Assembly (NCBI RefSeq): GCF_023898315.1
Contig: NC_064614.1
Coordinates: 379,377,348-379,441,347, forward strand
Direction of reading: 5' to 3'
From: Schistocerca nitens
Taxonomy: Eukaryota; Arthropoda; Insecta; Orthoptera; Acrididae
Length of the DNA: 64,000 nucleotides
Part shown: positions 55,509 through 64,000 of the stretch, piece by piece
Position numbering within the stretch: the stretch's first letter is position 1
Layout of the letters: the number at the start of each line of letters is the position of its first letter
Position numbers and translations under genes: made by a program
Notes under the pieces: generated by a model
Told to the model about the DNA's origin: nothing
Seen by the model: the letters and a program-made list of their open reading frames with translations, nothing else
Database searches by the model: none

Positions 55509-57959
55509 TCATTGTCTGTCTCTTTGTTGGCGCGCGCCGTTATTGGGATTAGGAGACCTAACTTCTACAAATTCACTTTGACGAGAAGGCCCTGCCCTGT
55601 TTAAATCCCGCCAGTTCTGATGCAATTCAGATCTGTCGTTACGATCACATCGTCTGTCGTCATGTTGGTAGTTCCTGTAGTTTCTTTCTTGTCGGTTAAG
55701 TGGTGGAGAATTTCTCCCTGAATCGTAACTGCGCGCTGGACCATTGCGTCTAAAGTTATTCTGTCTTCCGTAATAATAATTATTTTGGTTCCCATATTGT
55801 CTGTTTCTCTGATTGTCTCTGTACTAGTCATTACCACAGAGAGGTGATCTTTCCCTGTAATTATTACTACTCTGCCAACGGTTGTCATACGGGTGGTGTC
55901 TGTTTTGGTCACGATTTACGTTATAAGAATAGCCTTGTCGTGTATTATTTCTGTCATCGCGGAATTGTGACAGATGTGACCTGCAATTGTTGTGCTCCTG
56001 TTCTCGCGTTCCGCGATTGTCAGTGTCAATTTCCAGTTCTTGTAACAGTCCCTGAAAAGCTTCAATGTCGTCTTTGCAACGTCCTGCTAAAATAATATGC
56101 CGTAAATGTTCAGGTAATTTGATTAAGCAAATGCGGATGAGTTCTGAGGGGCTGTATGGGTTTGAAAGATATTGATTCTTATGCAACATGTCTTCAAAAT
56201 ATCTCATAAGACTGGAAAATTCAGATTGTTCGGAACGTTTCATCATTATGATGCTATGTTTTACTCGGTCTTGTGTAGCTTGAGACCAATATGCTGAGAG
56301 GAAGGCATGGTAAAACTCTCCTTCACTGTGACAACCGTGAATGACCGATCGCATTCTTACAGCTGCTTCATTCTCTAAGTAGCCACACATAAATTCTAAT
56401 CTGTGTTCTAATGACCAGTTGGGAGGAAAACAATGAGAGAATTGATGGAGCCATGCTTGTGGATGAATGTCGTTGCCAGAATTCTTAAATGTTTTGAATT
56501 TACGTTTAGTAATGAACAGCTTATAGTCAAAATCATCATGTCGACGAGTCGCATATCGGTCATTGTTAGGTCGTGTCAGCCGTTCCATCTCAAAATTCGG
56601 TGCACATAGCCAATTTCTTTCATAACTTCCGAAATGCCCTGTGTTATTATTTTGCGGCTTTTCCGTATTTCTAAGTCCCTCATCCCGTATTGGGACGCGA
56701 GTGTCCTCTGAAATACGTAATTCTTGTATTACCTGTGTCAGCTGATCTTGTACTTCCCGGATTTCTCTTTGGTGTTGATTCAGATTTTGTTTCAGTTTCC
56801 TAATTTGTTCGCTCTCTTCTGTGTCATTAAAGACTACCGGTTTTGTGTCATTCAGATTATCATCTACCTTCGTAGATAAATTAGTGACCTGATCCGAAAG
56901 TTCGGCTACTTTCTCCGATAGTGAACACATTTCCTCAGTGTGTTTTTCTGAAACAAGTTTCAGAGTGTCCATTTGTGTTGAAATCGAATCTACTGTGTCT
57001 TTCAAGTTTTCCTGAGTTTTTGCAAGTTGCGTAACCGAATCGGTAGATGCAACTGAGTCAAATTTAGCTTGCAAGGTCTCATGATTTTCATGAACAGTAG
57101 TTTGCAGTTCTTTTATGGCTGCTTCGTGATTCTGTAGTGCCTTTTCATGACGCGAAAAAATAGGTTGGAAATGCTCACAAATTTGTGTTTTTACGTCATT
57201 ACAGACTTTTTGACATTTCGATTCAATGTGATGTAACTCAGTAGTTAAATCCTCACGTGTTTGTTCAAGAGTTTGCTCCAATGAGTCTAACTTTTGAAGA
57301 TTTTGTTCCATTGCGTCTAACTGTTGCTGTGTTTGTCTCTGGTGTTGTTCCATTGTGTCTAACTGTTGCTGTGTTTGTCTCTGATTTTGTTCCATTGTGT
57401 CTAACTTTTTAAGATTTTGTTCCACTGTGTCTAACTTTTTAAGATTTTGTTCCACTGTGTCTAACTTTTTAAGATTTTGTTCCACTGTGTCTAACTTTTG
57501 AAGCTGTTGTTGTGTTTGTGCCATTTGTTGTATTAATTGTAATAACAATGCACTGGTGTCTGTAACATGTTCCTCAGTGCTTTTCGGCAGTGAATTAACA
57601 CCGGAAACATTCACATTTTGACAAGAAGAAAATGTGTCTTGACTTATTTGAGAAAACGGTGAGGATCCAAAACCTGAATCTACAGTATTTGCGAGATCGT
57701 GTCGTGTCATTTCGGATTCCTGAGCCGAGCTTTTGCCGACCGATCGATCGATAATGCTTCCCTGCTCACTAATTGTTTCACTGCCTACGCCATTGTTTGC
57801 CGCACGCTCCATTTCCCTATGCACAATTACCAAATTACTAATTTGAACATCAGTTAATTCATTACTCGGTGGCGCTAACACACTGCTTTCATTTTCACTG
57901 TCATTTCTCAGTTTACTTTGGAGTCTAGTATTACGTTTTTCACACGCCATTATTGTCAC
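55509..57959 (-). pseudogene. gag: Gag of E3, 711 residues to an in-frame TAG, tail continuing
   Basis: The frame opens with MTIMACEKRNTRLQSKL at 57959 and runs 711 residues to TAG at 55824-55826. The same frame then stays open for 104 codons of Asn/Arg-rich sequence (YRDNQRNRQYGNQNNYYYG) to TGA at 55509-55511. The N-terminal half has long coiled coil with 10-residue units (LDTVEQNLKK, three in tandem) and 14-residue units (LDTMEQNQRQTQQQ) at 57280-57500. The capsid domain is at about residues 473-640 (FDYKLFITKRKFKTF, FYHAFLSAYWSQATQDRVKHS, NQYLSNPYSPSELIRI), close to that of copy B. No zinc knuckle is visible. The TAG truncates only the basic tail, so the capsid part could still be made; the tail is intact beyond it. 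Confidence 0.88.
57280..57500 (-). repeat. 30-bp and 42-bp in-frame tandem repeats within gag of E3
   Basis: TTGTTCCACTGTGTCTAACT recurs with 30-bp spacing at about 57418-57500, then TGTTGCTGTGTTTGTCTCTG units with 42-bp spacing. They encode coiled-coil repeats. Confidence 0.85.
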
Positions 57960-58252
57960 AGTATTTCACACGACAACACAGACAAACACAATTTGAAGAG
58001 CAAAAATAAGAGAACACATTAACATAACACTGAAAATAATATCTAGTTAATTGCAGCTGCGAAATACTTGGTGCAAATCTACATGCATGCCACATCTGTT
58101 TTACTGTACAACAATGAAAGACTGCAACTACAAAGGAGATTTTCTCTACAATTACGCGCTAGCAATAAACAAAAGCTACACTAATTACACAAACTACAAG
58201 AAAAAAAAATCAGAAGATTCCAGTGAGGTATCCTCGGCTAAGGGTCGACATA

Positions 58253-58807
58253 TGAAACGTCCCCTTTTAATACTTATACACGACTGTGCTTAACCTGACA
58301 CACAATATTTTTTAGCGCAACGCAATCTGACTTTAAATAATCTCTACAAGAGAATGGCCCTGACTAACATTAACCTGTACTTTTCACAAATCACTTACCT
58401 CACAAAAATCTTGGTTACTCCCACTACTGCAATACAGAAAGCGCCACTACTGCCAGCTAAGTAAAAGATTCAAACTATGGAAGGCACTAGCTACTGATAG
58501 GGATAGTTAGCAAATGAAAGATATTAATAGAGAACAAACAATGTATTTACCTTGATATCATCATATATATATATATATAGCAGTTTATGACAAATTTCAA
58601 AACTCCGCCATCTCTCTCCCCACATCCACCACTGCTGGCGGCTCACCTCCAACTGCGCAACGCTACGCGCTGTTCACAGCCAGCTGCCTAACACTACAAT
58701 GGCGAGTATTACAACAATGCAAAGCAGCCACAGACTGCACACAGCACAGCTAGTGATTTTCATACAGAGGTGGCGTTACCAAAAAAAACCTAAACAGCCT
58801 ACTTACA
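58253..58807 (-). repeat. 5' LTR of E3
   Basis: Same ends as 50932-51486. Two bases inside it, the minus strand reads TGTCGACCCTTAGCC, a possible but imperfect primer site (compare TGGCGACC of copies A and B). Confidence 0.95.
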
Positions 58808-58875
58808 AACAGTCAGGTTACACTGGAGAGCAGAAAAAAAGAAGTTATAACCGAACACCACTTGGTTCTGCAAAA

Positions 58876-59078
58876 GCCGGCCGCGGTGACCGAGCGGTTC
58901 TAGGCGCTTCAGTCCGGAGCCGCGCGACTGCTACGGTCACAGGTTCGAATCCTGCCTCGGGCATGGATGTGTGTGATGCCCTTAGGTTAGTTAGGTTTAA
59001 GTGGTTCTAAGTTATAGGGGACTGATGACCGCAGATGTTAAGTCCCATAATGCTCAGAGCCATTTGAACCATTTTGAT
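58876..59078 (+). mobile_element. tRNA-derived SINE (203 bp)
   Basis: Head GCCGGCCGCGGTGACCGAGC, box A GTGACCGAGCGG, box B GGTTCGAATCC; body with GGGGACTGATGACC; tail CATTTGAACCATTTTGA. Flanked by TTCTGCAAAA (58866-58875 and 59079-59088). Confidence 0.94.
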
Positions 59079-59088
59079 TTCTGCAAAA

Positions 59089-62000
59089 ACCGCCATCCCT
59101 ACCACAGGAGTGTACAGTCGCAGACTTGTTTGACATCCAAGGAATTTATGCTTGTGCAAGAGGTGTATGAGTAGATTTTCTAAACAGAATGGAGAAAGGT
59201 AGTCATGCGGGATGCTGCAAAAGAAGAAATGCAATGGTTTACGCATTTGGCGAAGATAGATACAGAAACATTACTAAAATCTCACTTTGATACAATTTCA
59301 TCAGATGATAATGGTTTTCTGCGACGCTTTTGACGGTAATACTTCTGTTTCCAGAAGGATATATTCGCGACAGTTTATGTTCGCTGCCTATAAACGTGAA
59401 CGTCAGCCATAGTGCACAATATAAAGTTCATGAGACGTCTACCGAATTTCCTTTCTAGACATGTGTGTTTCAAAGTATCGTGTATTCATGTGCCATCAAA
59501 GAAATTTTTATTACGAATACGAAGTGGTTGACCCTAATAGTTCGATACCAACGCTGTTTGTCGGTGGCATACAGAAGCTAGTCGCTGCTGCATGCCGTGC
59601 TTCTATAGAGAAGATTGATCCCCGGCGAATCAGCAGAATTGCTAGTCGGAAATATTTGTAGACAAGTGTCGCCAAATTCCATTTCAATTACACCAAACCA
59701 GGTTTTCAGACCCTGCTTCCGCCCATTCCTCGCAGCGGAGTCCGTTCCGGCAACACGGAGTTAGTTCCCACAGCCGCCGCCAGGGACAGCACTTTCCGGC
59801 TGGTCATTTGTGAGCGCGGCGGCGCGGCTGAAAGTTTCTCCAAGCCAAGTCTGCATTTACAATTAAGCAGCCGCGCATTTACTGAGCTTTAACAACCGGA
59901 CTTCCGTCGTTAGTAAATCCGTGCCGCAATTCTGATGAAACGTCTGTTTCAATTGTCCTCTCTGTAACGTTGCACTCGAAATTCACCTGCCTGCACAATT
60001 TCAGAAACACCTGAACTACATTTTAATTTTAGATGCTTGCTGAGAATTAGGCTCTATACAAATTACGCATTTTAAAAAAATGCTGAAATTTCTTCTACAA
60101 TCGTGAAATTATGTAAAATGCTGGTAGCAAAGTTTACAACCTACTGTTTGAAGACGGAAATTATGTTATAGAGGTGTGAGTGCTCGAGATTAAGCTACAT
60201 TGGTTTTGTGAAACCATTCCATCTAAGTAAATCCGATTTTGTCAATAGCTCCTTAAATGTTCAGTTATCCAAGTTCTTTCAAGTACTTCCCCATAAAGAG
60301 AAACTCTTCAGATCAGTTGTCCATTTTTTCTTTTTGCCTTTTCTGTAGGATTATGTTGTTATGCATTTTGTGAATAAATCTTTGAATATGATGTCTCATA
60401 CAGCTGCAAAAGTGTAGTGCAACAGGCAACCAATTTTTTATTCATCATGTAGACAGTCATTTGTTTATTCATACACATATCAAATTAAAATACTATTAAT
60501 CTTGACAGCTTCATACACAGAAAATTTACCTTATGTCTAGGTACTGACACATAATTAATAAATAATCTACCTTTCGTGAATATATATGTTGTATGCAAAG
60601 CTGTTTTATACAAAACCATTTGCAAAAATGTTATCTACAATACCAGCGCTAATGTTAGACTATTTATTCATGTCTCATCACAAGTTACTGCACACGTTGT
60701 ACGCACTGCTGTCATTAGGTCTGTGATGATAGTTTTCCCTTTCTCCATTAATTTTCCAACTATTAGAAAGGCAATTGACGTCCTGGGTCATGGTAGGAGA
60801 GCAATGCGTATTCTGGGTCCTGACTAAAAATGCAGCAGACTTCCTGGTTCAAATTTGACATTTGATAATAGGGTTGCCAACATGGAACAATAGGGGCAAA
60901 TGCAAGTTCATCATGCCCTTTCTGAACCACACCGCTTCCTTTGAAATATCCCTCCCCTTAGACCCTCCCCTCCCTCACCACTCTCCTCTCCCTGCTCTCC
61001 CTCCTCCACTCTTCCCTCCTTCCCCTTTCCTTAAGCCTCACCCATTTCTTGCTAACAGGCCAACAGAGAGCATCTAAACTAATTACATTGCTCACATTAG
61101 CTGTCCCAGTCAGATCAAATTTCGCAATTCCTTCTAAAGTCACACTCCGTTTTTAGGAAACAGGCAAATCAGAGCGCGTCCTCTGACAAGTACGGGTGGA
61201 GTGTGACATAATTCTCATCCAGTCGTGATGGCAACTGCATAATGTCTACATGGCATCAGCCACATACACGTCTCCACCACTGATGGTGCACTGTGTCAGA
61301 ATGGTTGCCTAAGAGCAACGTTCTGGCTCACCTCAACCCAGTACAAGAGGAAATCGAGAAAAATATAGATGTAATACATTGCTAATAATTCGCGGAGAAG
61401 CACAATACATCTCAGTCTAACATCTCAGAAGATAACAGGTTCTTTGAAACACTGTATGAGCATTTCTGAAAACAACTAGCACTCGTGTACCTGATCGAAA
61501 TGGTAAATAAGCCTTCCAGCACTAAAATATCATAAAGATCCCTCAGGTCTTTTGAGATAAGCTCATAACTCATGATAGATATCATCAACGAACCACAAAC
61601 TAGTGTACTGTACAAATTACTATCAATGAAAATTATAGTTGACAGTCGGACTCCACCAAGTAAGATTGACACCTCTTAACTCGCTACTCAGATAAAACAA
61701 GGTTGCACTCGGCATTAAATTATTTCAGTTAATTAATCATAATTCTTAATTAAAACATTTAAGCATTCCAAAATGTATAAAAAGGTTCTGCATTTAATTA
61801 TTTTTATAAAGCAGTTCACGTCTGAGGGTAAAGATGTGTTCGTTACTATGGAAATAAACAAGGTGGTTAGAGTACAGCATATATCATAACTAATATAAAC
61901 GGCGCACGCACCAATCTCTGCCGCGTTGACGCATGAAACCAACATCTAAGTAACGTGACTCGGAGCAGCAAGTTAAACTCGTTGCAGCAAGCGTAATCTC

Positions 62001-62389
62001 TGTTATTCCGAAGTGAGGCTGATAGTTATTCTCATTTATACCTGAAATCAAACATACATTTTAATAATAAATGACCTGTACTGCTACTGTACGCCGTATA
62101 CTAGTACAGTTAACTTAGTTTTTTCGAAATTCCTAATATTAATCCGATGGTTATCTTTATTACACGTGACCATCTGAAAAGTATTGACAGGTCTTTTCAC
62201 AAAACACAGAATTACAGTTATTTGATGAATTCCTGTTTTCGTTACACAGTCAGTCTTAATTCACTGCTTCCACAGGATTATAAGACAAACCGTTGGTCTG
62301 GCAGGCAGCATTAATTTGCTGGTGATTCGTCAACAATATGTATGAAATGTTTCATTACGGTTTTATGAGAGATTAAATCCATTTATACC
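59089..62389. other. unassigned sequence
   Basis: 3.3 kb without a recognisable gene. It contains a GC-rich patch at about 59690-59880 rich in CpG, and a C/T-rich tract at about 60950-61035. Frames (59461-59661, 60576-60827, 61412-61672) are short and lack motifs. Confidence 0.5.
60950..61035. repeat. C/T-rich low-complexity tract
   Basis: Dominated by CCCTCC and CTCTCC motifs. Confidence 0.8.
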
Positions 62390-63783
62390 CATAACGTCCG
62401 TTTTCTCCAATAGCAAGTGTCACTAAAAAACTGAGTTGCAAGTGCTACCTCATTTTGTTTCTAACCCAGTTGAAGTGGCAGGTACGTAACTCATTAGCTA
62501 GTGGCTTGTACGTAAGTTATTAGTCTGATGGACACCCTTATTTTCATGAATCAGTGTAGAGCCTCAATGAACCCTCATGATACGGTATTGCCATCGCAAT
62601 CAAGTAAATCCCTTTTTGTCACCTAAAGTACTCCTTTCCAACTTAAGCATTTGTGGGGGATCTAGCAAAAGTGAAACAGATTTGTGTATGTCAGAAACAT
62701 TGAAAGTGATACGCAAAAGCTGACGGCCCCAAAGAACAAGCAAGTGCAGTTGCCATGGAAAGATTTAATGCAGCACCATCACATCTTAAAGATATAACTT
62801 TAACGCCTGCAGACACATCGAGAACAATACACTTCCTCACCAAGTTAACTTTTTGGGCTCCGTCCACTCCTGCAATTAAAAAATACCCAACTGGTAGTTT
62901 CCAGCTGTCGTTTATAGCCACAGGCAAGAATACCATTGCCTCTTTCGATACTGGCAAACTATCTTGAGTCAATATCAGATCCAACATCAACATAGCCAAA
63001 GTACCGACGGCCATCAAATTCTACATGTTGCCTCAGTGACATATCATCCATTATGCCACTGCAAACGAGAGGATAATCTGACTCATTTACAGCAGCTTTC
63101 ACTTTTAGAAGTTGTTAAGCCTCACTTGTAAGAAAAGCAGGTACCACATTCACACTCAGGTTCAAAAAATGGTTGAAATGGCTCTGAGCACTATGGGACT
63201 TAACATCTGAGGTCATCAGTCCCCTAGAACTTAGAACTACTTAAACCTAACTAACCACACACATGCATGCCCGAGGCTGGATTCGAACCTGCGACCGTAG
63301 CGGTCTCGCGGTTCCAGACTGAAGTGCCTAGAACAGCTCGGCCACTCCGGCCGGTCACACTCAGGTACCACTTGCTTATTGTTGTTGTATGCGGTAAACA
63401 AATGTCAAATGTTGCTCTCATATAATCGTACACTCTTGGAGAATAAAGGTTGAGTGTTGATGCAAGGCTAATCCATGCTTTTTTGGAGATGGAGTAACTG
63501 TAAACTTTGCACACTGACGTGACAACAACTCTTCATTTACAACTGTTACAGTCTTGAGCACTGAAATATTGTCTTCATTTAAATAGTTCTTCTGCGAAGT
63601 CTTTCTAATGTCTTTCAAACCGGAGTGTTGCTCCTTGAGGCGACGGTTTGTCTGTTGAAGCAGCTTTATTTTTTTCTGTACTGCATGTTTGCCTCCGAGA
63701 CAGTGTCCTATTTCCTCTTCATTAATACAACAGGCTCATGAGATGGAGTGATTGGATTTGGTGGCACTTCCGTTGGCAACACT
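62390..63783 (-). pseudogene. P-element/THAP9-like transposase pseudogene
   Basis: Reading leftwards from 63783, where TTTTTAG precedes the frame like a splice acceptor: a leucine-zipper-like helix (VQKKIKLLQQTNRRLKEQHS, about 63650); YSPRVYDYMRATF and LPHTTTISKWY (about 63380-63440); then, beyond an inserted SINE, SGIMDDMSLRQHVEF and YFGYVDVGSD with the first acidic residues. Next come EAMVFLPVAINDSWKLPVGY and VISLRCDG (62780-62940), and LLDPPQMLKLERSTLGDKK (about 62600-62660), which matches the DPCHMLKL.RN.LGDKK block. Weak similarity continues to about 62390. The order is that of P transposases after the THAP domain. At least one frameshift near 63500 and several stops occur. No THAP zinc finger was found to the right within the window. 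Confidence 0.82.
63162..63354 (-). mobile_element. tRNA-derived SINE inside the P-like pseudogene
   Basis: Minus-strand head CCGGCCGGAGTGGCCGAGCT, box B GGTTCGAATCC, same family as 48851 and 58876. Flanked by a perfect 12-bp duplication TCACACTCAGGT (63150-63161 and 63355-63366). Confidence 0.94.
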
Positions 63784-64000
63784 AAAAAGAAAAGCATTAC
63801 ATTACAAAAGTAGCGTTTCAGAAGTTTTGGAAGCACAGAAATTATCACTACTTAATGGAGTAGCGACTCTCAGTCTATGATCCACAGATCCCAAAGTACT
63901 CTGTGGGCAGCTCCAACAATCTGTTGGATGACAGTAATATTACACCCCTCGTTGTAGCACTATTCTGAAACATATTTAACAGGTAAAACATAAGGCAAAC
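63784..64000. other. unassigned; possible intron of the P-like element
   Basis: Lies upstream of the putative splice acceptor. No THAP-type C2CH signature seen before the window ends. Confidence 0.4.

Larger units (their letters stand above)
50932..58807 (-). mobile_element. Gypsy-type LTR element E3, gag only, complete (7876 bp)
   Basis: Two 555-bp LTRs (50932-51486 and 58253-58807) are flanked by the 4-bp direct repeat AACA (50928-50931 and 58808-58811). In element orientation: 5' LTR at the right, weak primer site, gag (57959 leftwards), about 4 kb without any pol domain, purine-rich tract, 3' LTR. Its Gag is homologous to that of copies A and B. It looks like a non-autonomous element mobilised with enzymes of a relative. 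Confidence 0.92.

Noticed and set aside
55601-55912. 103-residue frame at the end of E3 gag
   Set aside because: Alternative frame over the low-complexity gag tail, not a second gene; the family tail is in the gag frame after the TAG.

Overview
The window looks like repeat-dense, non-genic chromosomal DNA of an insect with a large genome. The transposable-element families resemble those I associate from memory with acridid grasshoppers (Schistocerca-like Orthoptera); this is recognition, not a search result. I find no convincing single-copy host gene, rRNA gene, functional tRNA gene, operon or CRISPR array. Nearly every long reading frame belongs to a mobile element, most of them broken. The background is AT-rich.

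Layout. 1-7026: a Ty3/Gypsy-type LTR element (copy A, minus strand) running off the left edge, with pol and gag remnants joined across a 2.1 kb deletion. 8748-9211: a large palindromic (foldback) element. 13390-14025: one end of a mariner-superfamily element. 15277-16698: a Tc1-like transposon with an intact 340-residue transposase. 17367-28461: a complete 11.1 kb Gypsy element (copy B, plus strand) of the same family as A, with both LTRs, a 4-bp target duplication, tRNA-Arg-like primer site, purine tract, intact gag, protease frame, and a pol damaged by small lesions; its 3.6 kb non-coding 3' part carries a 71-bp minisatellite split by a SINE.

29-50 kb: SINEs, a 102-bp minisatellite, two decayed Tc1-like elements (31016-32177 and 38095-38918), three LINE pieces (32215-32600, 39056-39832, 41055-43712), the 3' half of a third Gypsy-type element (34914-38075) carrying a 1.2 kb insertion, and a mariner-superfamily remnant (45961-47260) with a SINE and a foldback element nested in it. 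50932-58807: a complete Gypsy-type element (E3, minus strand) with 555-bp LTRs and 4-bp target duplication that holds gag but no pol. 62390-63783: a P-element/THAP9-like transposase pseudogene split by a SINE.

How the parts relate. Copies A, B and E3 share a Gag type: a long coiled-coil N-terminal half made partly of short tandem repeats, a retrotransposon capsid domain, and an Asn/Arg-rich tail without a visible zinc knuckle. In B the protease frame continues in phase after gag beyond TAA-TGA, suggesting readthrough. E3 would need pol proteins from a relative. The Tc1 element at 15.3 kb is the only unit with an undamaged enzyme. SINEs (tRNA-like heads, several with 10-14 bp target duplications) would depend on LINE machinery; the LINE copies visible here are dead.
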